Shown: piece after piece, positions 41,663 to 50,031 of the stretch
Layout: each line of letters opens with the position of its first letter
Position numbering within the stretch: the stretch's first letter is position 1
Source of the DNA: SIG437 sp045576235
GTDB taxonomy: Bacteria > Bacillota > Clostridia > UBA1381 > UBA9506
Length of the DNA stretch: 64,000 bases
Direction: 5' to 3'
Assembly (NCBI GenBank): GCA_045576235.1
Contig: JAZNGA010000017.1
Location: 1 to 64,000, forward strand
Position numbers and translations under genes: made by a program
Notes under the pieces: model-generated
What the model was told of the DNA's origin: nothing
The model's input: only the letters and a program-made list of their open reading frames with translations
Databases searched by the model: none

Positions 41663-43486
41663 ATGAACAAATCTATCAGAAATGGACAAATACTTATCAT
41701 AGACATATTGTTTTGCGTAGTAGCTTATATCTTTGCGATAATGCTGGTTTTCCCGATATATTCTCTTGGTCTGCATTTGATGGAATGCGGCATTTTAGTT
41801 TTGATTACCGCTACAATATATGTTTTAATTGCAACACTATTTGGCGTTTACAGAATTGACTGGATTCACACAGGTCCCAGAGAATATTTTTCTCTCCTCA
41901 TAGCTTTTGCTGCTTCCTCAATTTTAAGTGTTTCTGCAGGGCTGCTTTTTAAAAGCGGGGTGATGTATCCAAAGGTTAATGTCGCCGCTAATTTCTTTAT
42001 AATATCCTTTATGGGCTTTCTTCGTTTTGCGACACGACTCATTCACAAAGGAAATAAGCTTGCATCAAAGAAAAAAGGAAAAAGAGTTCTCATAATTGGC
42101 GCAGGACAGCTTGCTGTTATGCTTTTAAGAGACATATCAACAAACAAAAAGCTTAACTACTCAGTTGTCGGTCTCATAGATGATGACCCTAAAAAACAGA
42201 AAACACATATATATAACACCTGCGTTGTCGGAACAAGAGATGACATTGAAGAAATCTGCAAAACAAGGAATGTGGAAGAAATAATCTTTGCAATCTATGA
42301 TTTACCTGCTAAAAACAAGGCAGAACTTCTTGACATCTGCGGCAAAACAGGCCTTAAAACAAAAATTCTCCCCGGCGTCGAAGCAACACTTACAGGAGAA
42401 TTAAACTTAAAGAAAATCAGAGAAGTTGAAATAGATGACTTGCTCGAAAGAGAACCCGTCAAGCTGAATAACACGCTTGTTGGCGAAGACTTAAGAGGAA
42501 TGAATGTGCTAGTCACAGGAGGTGGCGGTTCTATAGGCTCCGAGCTTTGCAGGCAGATAATCAAATTTCAGCCTAAAAAGCTCATCATCCTTGATATCTA
42601 TGAAAATACTACCTACGAACTTCAGAACGAGCTTGAAGAAAAATATCCTGATCAGAATTTAGAAGTGTTCATTGCTTCCGTCAGAGACAAAAACAGGCTT
42701 GATAAAATTTTTGCCGAGTGCAGACCCAACATTGTTTTCCACGCAGCTGCTCATAAGCATGTGCCCCTTATGGAATTTTCACCGGGGGAAGCAATTAAAA
42801 ACAATGTTTTTGGCACCTACAACACAGCAAGATGTGCAATAGAACACGGAGTCGAAAAATTCATTTTGATTTCCACGGATAAAGCTGTTAATCCAACAAA
42901 CATCATGGGCGCAACCAAGAGAATATGCGAAATGATTGTTCAGTCTCTTGAGAAAGAAAACAAAACTGAATTTGCGGCAGTCCGCTTTGGAAATGTTTTA
43001 GGCTCAAATGGTTCTGTTGTTCCGAGATTTAAAAAACAGATTGAAAACGGCGGTCCCGTAACGGTTACACATCCTGAAATCACAAGATTTTTTATGACTA
43101 TTCCCGAAGCGGCTCAGTTGGTGCTTCAGGCTGCTGCTTCTGCAAAAGGTGGAGAAATTTTCATTCTTGACATGGGCGAGCCGGTAAAGATTTATAATCT
43201 TGCAAAAAAAATGATTGCCCTTTCAGACCTTGAAGAAGGAAAAGATATAGCGATTAAATTCACAGGACTGAGAGAAGGCGAAAAGCTTTATGAAGAACTT
43301 CTTATGGCAGAAGAGGGGCTTCAAAAAACAGCCCACAGCAAAATTTATGTAGGACAACCTCTTGAAATCAGCGAAGAGGAGATGAACTCTAAATTAATCA
43401 GACTTGAAAGTGTGGCAGATAAGGACATTGATGAAATAAAAGCTGTTATGACAGAAATTGTGCCTACATATAGGCCTGTCAGTTAA
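41663..43486 (+). CDS. FlaA1/WbpM-type UDP-sugar 4,6-dehydratase
   Basis: A 607-residue membrane-bound nucleotide-sugar dehydratase. Four N-terminal membrane helices (about residues 10-125) precede a first Rossmann region (VLIIGAGQLAVML, residues about 140-260). The catalytic extended-SDR domain has VTGGGGSIGSELCRQI near residue 290, and ISTDKAVNPTNIMGATKR supplies the Ser-Met-Lys triad typical of the long WbpM form. It would turn UDP-GlcNAc (or a relative) into a 4-keto-6-deoxy sugar at the membrane. The start at 41663 follows CAGGAG. The DegT aminotransferase 61 bp downstream is the expected next enzyme. Confidence 0.93.
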   Translation: MNKSIRNGQILIIDILFCVVAYIFAIMLVFPIYSLGLHLMECGILVLITATIYVLIATLFGVYRIDWIHTGPREYFSLLIAFAASSILSVSAGLLFKSGVMYPKVNVAANFFIISFMGFLRFATRLIHKGNKLASKKKGKRVLIIGAGQLAVMLLRDISTNKKLNYSVVGLIDDDPKKQKTHIYNTCVVGTRDDIEEICKTRNVEEIIFAIYDLPAKNKAELLDICGKTGLKTKILPGVEATLTGELNLKKIREVEIDDLLEREPVKLNNTLVGEDLRGMNVLVTGGGGSIGSELCRQIIKFQPKKLIILDIYENTTYELQNELEEKYPDQNLEVFIASVRDKNRLDKIFAECRPNIVFHAAAHKHVPLMEFSPGEAIKNNVFGTYNTARCAIEHGVEKFILISTDKAVNPTNIMGATKRICEMIVQSLEKENKTEFAAVRFGNVLGSNGSVVPRFKKQIENGGPVTVTHPEITRFFMTIPEAAQLVLQAAASAKGGEIFILDMGEPVKIYNLAKKMIALSDLEEGKDIAIKFTGLREGEKLYEELLMAEEGLQKTAHSKIYVGQPLEISEEEMNSKLIRLESVADKDIDEIKAVMTEIVPTYRPVS

Positions 43487-43547
43487 ACATTATCTTAAAG
43501 GGGCATCTTGACACTAAATTTATAATATAAGATGGGCAGGAGATATT

Positions 43548-44759
43548 ATGAGAGCAATCCCTTTTTCACCACCGGACATATCGGAAAAAGAAATTAATAA
43601 TGTTGTTGAAGTCTTAAAAAGCGGATGGATAACAACCGGGCCAAAAACAAAATTGTTTGAGCAGGAAATTGCAAAGATGGCAAACACTGAAAAAGCAGTT
43701 TGTCTTTCTTCTCAGACCGCCTGTGCAGAAATGGCATTAAGATTGCTTGAAATAGGTCCGGGCGATGAGGTGATAACCTCTGCATATACATACACGGCAT
43801 CTGCATCCGTCATAGACCATGTCGGTGCTGAAATTGTTTTAGTGGACACGCAGGAAGATTCCTTTGAAATGGACTATAGCAAGCTTGAAGATGCCATTAC
43901 CGAAAGAACTAAAGCAATAATACCGGTTGACCTCGGTGGAGTTCCCTGCAATTATGAAAAAATTTTTGATATAGCCGAAAAGAAAAAACATCTATTTAAA
44001 CCAAATTCAAAAATGCAGAAAGCCATAGGCAGAGTCGCGGTGCTCGCAGACACAGCACATTCCTTCGGTGCAACAAGAAACGGCATCCCTGCAGGCTCTC
44101 TTGCGGATTTTTCATCATTTTCTTTTCACGCAGTTAAAAATCTGACAACAGCAGAAGGTGGAGCTCTCACATGGAGGAACATAGACGGAATAGATAATGA
44201 GGATATTTATAAAAAACTTCAGCTTTTCTCTCTCCACGGTCAATCAAAGGACGCTCTTGCAAAAACTCAGGTCGGAGCATGGGAATATGATATTGTCGGC
44301 CCTTGGTTTAAGTGTAACATGACAGACATTATGGCTGCAATAGGTCTTGGTCAGCTTGAAAGATATCAGGATATGCTTAAAAGAAGAAAAGAGATAATTG
44401 AAAAATATGACAATTCGTTAAAACCACTTGGAATTAAAACCTTGCCTCATTATGATGATGCAAACCAATCATCCGGACATCTTTACTTAACAAGAGTCCC
44501 CGGAATTGACAGTTCTGTAAGAAATGAGATAATTATAAAAATGGCAGAGATGGGAATTTCATGCAATGTTCATTACAAACCCCTTCCAATGCACACGGCA
44601 TATAAAAATTTAGGTTTTAACATTGAAGATTATCCCAATAGCTATAAAATGTTTGAAAATGAAATCACGCTTCCGCTTCACACTCGTCTCACAGACGAAG
44701 ACATTGATTATATTATCGAGAACTATGTAAGCATTTTGAAAGTGTCTGCGTTCATATAA
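43548..44759 (+). CDS. DegT/DnrJ/EryC1/StrS sugar aminotransferase
   Basis: A 403-residue PLP enzyme that aminates keto-sugars. The N-terminal PFSPPDISEKEI, the GSGWITTGPKT-like pocket, LADTAHSFGA and the PLP lysine in FHAVKNLTTAEGG are characteristic. It follows the 4,6-dehydratase and would make a UDP-4-amino-4,6-dideoxy-HexNAc, as PglE or PseC do in other bacteria. GCAGGAG precedes the ATG. An ATP-grasp enzyme, not the usual acetyltransferase, follows. Confidence 0.93.
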   Translation: MRAIPFSPPDISEKEINNVVEVLKSGWITTGPKTKLFEQEIAKMANTEKAVCLSSQTACAEMALRLLEIGPGDEVITSAYTYTASASVIDHVGAEIVLVDTQEDSFEMDYSKLEDAITERTKAIIPVDLGGVPCNYEKIFDIAEKKKHLFKPNSKMQKAIGRVAVLADTAHSFGATRNGIPAGSLADFSSFSFHAVKNLTTAEGGALTWRNIDGIDNEDIYKKLQLFSLHGQSKDALAKTQVGAWEYDIVGPWFKCNMTDIMAAIGLGQLERYQDMLKRRKEIIEKYDNSLKPLGIKTLPHYDDANQSSGHLYLTRVPGIDSSVRNEIIIKMAEMGISCNVHYKPLPMHTAYKNLGFNIEDYPNSYKMFENEITLPLHTRLTDEDIDYIIENYVSILKVSAFI

Positions 44760-44868
44760 AATTTACGGGTTTCAGCTTTAATATGCTCCATGTTCTTAAA
44801 ACAAGCCTTGCGCTCTTAAAAAAGCAAGGACATATCATAATTATAAAACTAAAAACGGAGAATGTCAG

Positions 44869-46050
44869 ATGAAAAAGCTTTTGATTATAGGTGCATCCAT
44901 TCTTCAACTGCCTGCCATAAAAAAGGCAAAAGAGCTTGGATATTATGTGGGCGTTGTTGATTATGACCCTGATGCTGCGGGAATTGAATATGCAGATGAA
45001 TTTTTCAATGTAAGCACTATAGATGTTGAGAAAGTTGCAGAAACTGCAACAACTTTTAACCCCTGCGGCATTATGACTCTTGCAACAGATATGCCTATGC
45101 GTTCTGTTGCGAAAGCTGCAAAAGAATGTGGATTATCTGGCATCTCAATGGACACAGCAATTAAATCGACCGACAAAGGCGAAATGATTAAAGCCTTCAA
45201 AGAGTGTGGCGTGGCTCATCCGTGGTTCTATGTTGCAGAAGATGAGAAAAAATTTAACGAAATCAAAGGTATGATAGAATTCCCATGCATAATGAAACCA
45301 ACAGACAGTTCAGGCAGCAGAGGTGTTGTGCTCGCTTCCTGCCTTGAAACCCTTGAAAAAGAATATGGCTACACAAAGGATAACTCTCGCCAAGGTGCTG
45401 TTATCGTTGAAGAATATATGGTCGGCCCCGAAGTCAGCGTTGAAGCTATGACTATAAATGGTGAGCCTGTTATCCTTCAGGTGACAGACAAACTCACAAC
45501 AGGAGCACCCCATTTTGTTGAAATGGGACACAGCCAGCCAAGTCAGCTCAGCACAGAAAATGTTTCTGCAATTAAAGAGCTTGCAAAAAAGGCAATTAAG
45601 GCAGTGGGAATAGAAAACGGACCTGCTCATATTGAAATCATACTCACAAAAGATGGCCCTAAAATGGTTGAGCTTGGAGCAAGGATGGGCGGGGATTGCA
45701 TAACAAGCCATCTTGTTCCCCTTTCCACAGGAATTGATATGATAAAGGCAACCATCGAAACAGCCTGCGGAAGTGTTCCTGATATTACGCCAAAGCTCAA
45801 TAAAGGAGCAGCGATAAGATATTTCAATGCAAAAGAAGGCATAATAGCCTCCATCGAAAATGTTGAAGAGGCAAAGAAAATTGACGGTGTTCAGGAGATA
45901 GCTTTCACAAAAACAATTGGGGACAAGATTGGCAAAATCGGCAGCAGCACCGACAGAGCAGGCTTTGTGATTGCTCAGGCAGACACAGCATCAGATGCAA
46001 TAAAAATCTGTGAAAAAGTGCTTGATGTTATAAATATTAAAGTCGTTTGA
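44869..46050 (+). CDS. ATP-grasp ligase
   Basis: A 393-residue ATP-grasp enzyme that forms an amide or similar bond via an acyl-phosphate. The N-terminal preATP-grasp part begins LIIGASILQLPAI. The ATP-binding Lys and flexible loop are in CIMKPTDSSGSRGV near residue 145, and the Mg-binding motif is VELGARMGGD near residue 265. The closest general resemblance is to L-amino-acid ligase and carbamoyl-phosphate-synthase-like enzymes. Located last in the sugar operon, it may couple an amino acid to the 4-amino sugar; this is inference. ACGGAG precedes the ATG. Confidence 0.85.
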   Translation: MKKLLIIGASILQLPAIKKAKELGYYVGVVDYDPDAAGIEYADEFFNVSTIDVEKVAETATTFNPCGIMTLATDMPMRSVAKAAKECGLSGISMDTAIKSTDKGEMIKAFKECGVAHPWFYVAEDEKKFNEIKGMIEFPCIMKPTDSSGSRGVVLASCLETLEKEYGYTKDNSRQGAVIVEEYMVGPEVSVEAMTINGEPVILQVTDKLTTGAPHFVEMGHSQPSQLSTENVSAIKELAKKAIKAVGIENGPAHIEIILTKDGPKMVELGARMGGDCITSHLVPLSTGIDMIKATIETACGSVPDITPKLNKGAAIRYFNAKEGIIASIENVEEAKKIDGVQEIAFTKTIGDKIGKIGSSTDRAGFVIAQADTASDAIKICEKVLDVINIKVV

Positions 46051-46104
46051 ATCAATAAAAAACATTTTCTATCCATAAAACTGAATATTTTCTACATTAA
46101 CACT

Positions 46105-46147
46105 AAAAAAATGACTACTGATAAACCAATATCAACAGTCATTTTTT
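46105..46147 (+). terminator. Terminator of the sugar operon
   Basis: AAAAAATGACT pairs with AGTCATTTTTT around a long loop that can fold further; T-run at the end. Confidence 0.72.
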
Positions 46148-46177
46148 CTTAATTATGAGGAAGATTTTCAAACAAAA

Positions 46178-46199
46178 AAGGCGCGCTGAAACACGCCTT
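46178..46199 (-). terminator. Terminator of the NlpC/P60 gene
   Basis: Stem AAGGCGCG/CACGCCTT (one mismatch), 6-nt loop; a T-run follows on the minus strand. Confidence 0.68.
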
Positions 46200-46203
46200 C
46201 TGA

Positions 46204-46893
46204 TTATCTGATTATTCTTCTTGCTGTATAATAAACATTATTATAATTTCCTGAAACAATGCTTGTATATTTCACAACTTCGCCTGTCTGAGGCGCATGA
46301 ATCATCATTCCATCACCGACATAAATGCCGACATGGTGAACATAACTGCTTCCCGGACGCTTAAACATCACAACATCTCCCGGAAGAAGCTCATTCTTTT
46401 CAACGGGAACTCCGTTTGAGAGCATACCATCAGCTGTTCTCTCAAGCGTGTAGCCAAGCTGCTTATAAACATAGTAAACAAGACCGGAGCAATCAAAACC
46501 TGAAGGGCTTGTTCCGCCATAAACATAAGGCACGCCAAGATAATTTTTCGCAAGCTCTGCCGCTCTTCCGCCGCCATAAGATGCTGCCATTCGTGAAGCA
46601 ATCTCTGCTGTTCTTTCGGCTACATAAGACGCGAAAACATAGGCAAAAGTCTCAGGACTTGTTCCGATTTTATACCAATCGCCCTCTTTTTCATAAACAT
46701 CAACGACAACACCGCGATTGACAGAACCCTCGATCTCAGCATCAATGCTCGGTGCTGTTCTTATGTTGACATCGTTTCCTGTTATGATGCCGACAAAAGG
46801 ATATCTTTCAGCAGAAACAACAAAGCCTAAGCTTGAAAACATAAAAACAAATATTAAAAGGAATGAAATCGCTGTTCTCTTAAATAAATTCAT
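46204..46893 (-). CDS. Secreted NlpC/P60 peptidoglycan hydrolase with SH3 domain
   Basis: A 229-residue exported endopeptidase. A signal peptide (residues 1-28, cleavage near VVSA-ER) is followed by a bacterial SH3 domain (about 32-92: GNDVNIRTAPS) and the NlpC/P60 domain (about 105-229). The catalytic Cys is in the GFDCSGLV motif and the His in YVHHVGIYVG. It would cut the γ-D-Glu-diaminopimelate bond of peptidoglycan stem peptides. It is transcribed alone, divergently from the rhamnose operon. Confidence 0.94.
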   Translation of the reverse strand: MNLFKRTAISFLLIFVFMFSSLGFVVSAERYPFVGIITGNDVNIRTAPSIDAEIEGSVNRGVVVDVYEKEGDWYKIGTSPETFAYVFASYVAERTAEIASRMAASYGGGRAAELAKNYLGVPYVYGGTSPSGFDCSGLVYYVYKQLGYTLERTADGMLSNGVPVEKNELLPGDVVMFKRPGSSYVHHVGIYVGDGMMIHAPQTGEVVKYTSIVSGNYNNVYYTARRIIR

Positions 46894-46920
46894 TATTAGG
46901 TGAACCCCCGAAAAAATATG

Positions 46921-47003
46921 TATTACGAAGTTATTACAAAATTATTATAGCAGTTTAATACTTGTTTGTCAACCTTTTTTACGAATTTTTTAATAATTTC
47001 GTA
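46921..47003. promoter_or_regulatory. Inverted repeats flanking the NlpC/P60 promoter
   Basis: TATTACGAAGTTATT (46921-46935) and AATAATTTCGTAATA (46989-47003) are inverted copies with one mismatch, 53 bp apart, bracketing the promoter at 46944-46972. A regulator could bind both arms. No known consensus assigned. Confidence 0.4.
46944..46972 (-). promoter_or_regulatory. Promoter of the NlpC/P60 gene
   Basis: Minus strand TTGACA, 17-bp spacer, TATAAT. Confidence 0.8.
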
Positions 47004-47068
47004 ATATTTTAATTATTTTTATAAATTCGTGCATAATAAATTAAAATTAACATTATCATATAAATCAC

Positions 47069-47096
47069 TTGAAATATTTGCTTAATGTGGTATAAT
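47069..47096 (+). promoter_or_regulatory. Promoter of the rhamnose operon
   Basis: TTGAAA, 16-bp spacer, TATAAT, about 50 bp before the kinase start. Confidence 0.6.
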
Positions 47097-47154
47097 TATG
47101 TAAAGTATATTCTTTTGAAAAACGCATTAATTAAATATAAGGAGAGATTGTTTT

Positions 47155-48633
47155 ATGGCAGAAAAAAGCAAGGTTTTAGCATTTGACTTCGGTGCATCAA
47201 GCGGCAGAGCTCTTCTTTTCACTCACGATGGAAAAAAGCTTGAAATCGAAGAAATGCATAGATTTTCAAACGACCCGGTCATGACGGGAAAAAGCTTCCA
47301 TTGGGACATTTTAAGACTTTTCCACGAAATTAAGCAAGGAATTTTAAAGACAATCAACGCAGGACACAGAGACATCCTTTCCATAGGCATTGACACATGG
47401 GGCGTCGATTTCGGACTTTTTGACGAAAAGGGCGAGATGCTCGGAAATCCCTATCACTACAGGGACGAAAGAACAAACGGCATGATTGAGCTGGCCGATG
47501 AAAAGGTTGGAAAAAGATATATTTTCGATAAAACAGGCATTCAGTTCAACTTTTTTAACACTCTTTTCCAGCTCATGGCCGCTAAAGATGACGCGGCAAT
47601 GAAGATTGCAAAAAAGGCTTTGTTTATTCCCGACATTTTCAACTATTTCCTCACGGGAGTAATGAAAAATGAATACACAGAAGCCTCAACCTCTCAGCTT
47701 CTAAATGCAGAAGCAAAAACATGGGATGTTGAACTTTTGGAAAAATTCGGCATACCAAACATTTTCTGTGACATAATAAAACCGGGAGAGATTGTCGGCT
47801 ATCTGACTGATGAGCTCTGCGAAGAGCTTGGTTGTCCAAAAATCCCCGTAATCGCAGTCGGCTCTCACGACACAGCTTCTGCCATCGCGAGCCTCCCTGT
47901 GACAGAGGACTATAACTATGCATATATCAGTACGGGAACTTGGGCTTTGATGGGAACAGAAAGTTTGAAACCGCAGATAAATGATGTGACCTTCAAATAT
48001 GACTTCACAAATGAAGGCGGTGTTTGCGATAAATATTGTTTCTTAAAAAACATCATGGGCTTATGGATTGTTCAGGAAAGCAGACGCCAGTGGGGACGAG
48101 AAGGAAACCTTCTTTCGTTTGACGAACTGGAACAGGCAGCAACGAAAAGCACTCCTCACAAGTCGTTCATTGACCCTGACTATCACGATTTTGCAACCCC
48201 GGGCAACATGCCAAAGAAAATAAGAAAATTCTGCGAAGAAACAGGTCAGCCTGTGCCCGAAGGTCAGGGCGAAATAATCAGATGTGCTTTAGAGAGCTTA
48301 GCTTTCAAATGCCGTATGGTTGTTGATGCTCTTGAAGATATCAGCAAAGAAAAAATTGAAGTTATCCACATGCTCGGTGGCGGAATCAAAGATAAAATGT
48401 TCTGCGGCTTTGTGGCAAACGCAACAAAGAGAAAAGTTATTGCAGGTCCCGTTGAAGCAACAGGCACGGGAAATGCTTTAGTTCAGCTCATGGCTCTCGG
48501 CAAGGTGGCCGATTTAAAAGAAGCAAGAGCCTCTGTTAAAAATTCATTCCCGATTAACATCTATGAGCCGGAAAACGGTGATGAATGGGATGCTGCATAT
48601 GAAGAATTTAAAAAATATGCAAAATTTAATTAA
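47155..48633 (+). CDS. rhaB: Rhamnulokinase
   Basis: A 492-residue FGGY-family sugar kinase that phosphorylates L-rhamnulose at C1. The N-terminal phosphate-binding motif is DFGASSGRALLF, and the substrate region SIGIDTWGVDFGLFD with HYRDERT is typical of RhaB. The ADP-binding C-domain holds LGGGIKDKMFC. AAGGAGAG precedes the ATG. The aldolase and oxidoreductase that follow complete the route to 1,2-propanediol. A fuculokinase or xylulokinase is less likely given the IDTWGVD signature. Confidence 0.92.
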   Translation: MAEKSKVLAFDFGASSGRALLFTHDGKKLEIEEMHRFSNDPVMTGKSFHWDILRLFHEIKQGILKTINAGHRDILSIGIDTWGVDFGLFDEKGEMLGNPYHYRDERTNGMIELADEKVGKRYIFDKTGIQFNFFNTLFQLMAAKDDAAMKIAKKALFIPDIFNYFLTGVMKNEYTEASTSQLLNAEAKTWDVELLEKFGIPNIFCDIIKPGEIVGYLTDELCEELGCPKIPVIAVGSHDTASAIASLPVTEDYNYAYISTGTWALMGTESLKPQINDVTFKYDFTNEGGVCDKYCFLKNIMGLWIVQESRRQWGREGNLLSFDELEQAATKSTPHKSFIDPDYHDFATPGNMPKKIRKFCEETGQPVPEGQGEIIRCALESLAFKCRMVVDALEDISKEKIEVIHMLGGGIKDKMFCGFVANATKRKVIAGPVEATGTGNALVQLMALGKVADLKEARASVKNSFPINIYEPENGDEWDAAYEEFKKYAKFN

Positions 48634-48656
48634 AATAAAATAAAAGACACTTTTAG

Positions 48657-48695
48657 AAAGGCATAAGAGATTTTCTCTTGTGCCTTTATTTTTTT
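48657..48695 (+). terminator. Internal terminator between rhaB and the aldolase
   Basis: 14-bp stem AAAGGCATAAGAGA/TCTCTTGTGCCTTT with one mismatch, 3-nt loop, then seven T residues. It is a strong intrinsic terminator by appearance, so downstream genes may be transcribed less or have another promoter. Confidence 0.75.
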
Positions 48696-48711
48696 CAGAA
48701 AGGATTTTTCT

Positions 48712-50010
48712 ATGAACTTTGAAATGATGCACCCCAGCGAGCAGATTGTTAAAATCATGAACAGAATTTACCGCTATCAGATGACGACAACCTCAGGAGG
48801 AAACCTCTCAATCATGGATGACCGAGGTGATATTTATATAACCCCGAGCGGCGTTGACAAGGGAAGCCTGACAGAAAGCGACATCATGAGAATAACTAAA
48901 GATGGCGAGATAATCGGCAGACATAAGCCCTCCATTGAGCTTCCGTTCCACAGTGCAATTATGCATTCAAGACCTGATGTGAAAGCTGTGCTCCACGCTC
49001 ATCCACCCGCACTCGTTGCCTTCAGCATAGTCAGACAAAATCCAAAAACAGACATAACAACAGAGCTATACAGACTGTATGAACGCGGCGGAATAAAAAT
49101 GGCAAAATATGAAATTCCGGGAAGCGAGCTTTTAGGTGACAGAATTTTAGAGGCGTTTGATAGAGATGTCAACACAGTCATGCTTGAAAATCACGGCGTT
49201 ATCATAACAGCAGAAAACATCTTTGAAGCCTTCAAAATTTTTGAAACATTAGAATTTGGTGCAAGACTTGAAATTAATGCACTTCTTTTAGGAAAGCCTC
49301 AGTCACTCACAAATAAAGACTATGAGGTCGCAAGAAACACGCAGACTCCACCCGAGCTCAAAGACTACGACGACCACATCCCTTCAAGCTATGAAAAGCA
49401 GGAACGCAGACAAATGTGCAGATATGTCGAAAGAGCCTATAAACAACGACTTTTCAGCTCAACTCAGGGCACATATTCAAGACGAATTGACAACGAAACA
49501 TTTATAATCACCCCCTTTGATAAAGACAGAATGTATCTTGAGCCCGATGACATCGTGGCAATCAAAAACGGGTGCAGGGAAAAAGGCAAAAATCCAAGCA
49601 GAAGCGTTCAGCTCCACATGGAGATTTATAAAAAGCATCCTGATATAAACTCTGTCATAGTTGCCTATCCTCCAAATGTTATGGCTTTCGCCATAACAGA
49701 TGCTGAATTTGACTCAAGGACAATTCCCGAAAGCTATATTATGCTCCGCGACATTCCCAGAATAAGCTTTGACGAGGCATATTCCAAACCGGAAACCGTC
49801 GCAAACACCATTGATGCAAGCACGCCCGTTGTCATGGTTTCAAACAGCTGTATTATCACGACAGGAGACAGTATGTTAAAGGCTTTTGACCGCTTGGAAG
49901 TTGCCGAATTTTCAGCAAAAGCGCTGATATTCACAAAGCAGCTTGGTGATATTGTAAGGATAAATGAAAAACAGGTTGAGGAAATCAATAAATCCTTCAA
50001 CCTTGACTAA
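48712..50010 (+). CDS. Fused class II aldolase, second half degenerate
   Basis: A 432-residue protein formed of two class II aldolase/adducin domains (about residues 1-205 and 225-432), twice the usual size. The first domain has the phosphate loop GGNLSI, the catalytic Glu76, and zinc ligands His95, His97 and His161 (HAHPP and ENHG). In the second domain the aligned positions are Ser298, Val317, Tyr319 and Ser379, so it cannot bind zinc. The active half would cleave rhamnulose 1-phosphate (or fuculose 1-phosphate) to dihydroxyacetone phosphate and L-lactaldehyde. AGAAAGGA precedes the ATG. The second half may be structural. Confidence 0.88.
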   Translation: MNFEMMHPSEQIVKIMNRIYRYQMTTTSGGNLSIMDDRGDIYITPSGVDKGSLTESDIMRITKDGEIIGRHKPSIELPFHSAIMHSRPDVKAVLHAHPPALVAFSIVRQNPKTDITTELYRLYERGGIKMAKYEIPGSELLGDRILEAFDRDVNTVMLENHGVIITAENIFEAFKIFETLEFGARLEINALLLGKPQSLTNKDYEVARNTQTPPELKDYDDHIPSSYEKQERRQMCRYVERAYKQRLFSSTQGTYSRRIDNETFIITPFDKDRMYLEPDDIVAIKNGCREKGKNPSRSVQLHMEIYKKHPDINSVIVAYPPNVMAFAITDAEFDSRTIPESYIMLRDIPRISFDEAYSKPETVANTIDASTPVVMVSNSCIITTGDSMLKAFDRLEVAEFSAKALIFTKQLGDIVRINEKQVEEINKSFNLD

Positions 50011-50031
50011 AAATTTTAAGGAGAAATCAAA

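Noticed and set aside
44783..44872. A 29-codon frame between the DegT and ATP-grasp genes
   Set aside because: It has no ribosome binding site, overlaps the next start and looks like random coding in AT-rich spacer.
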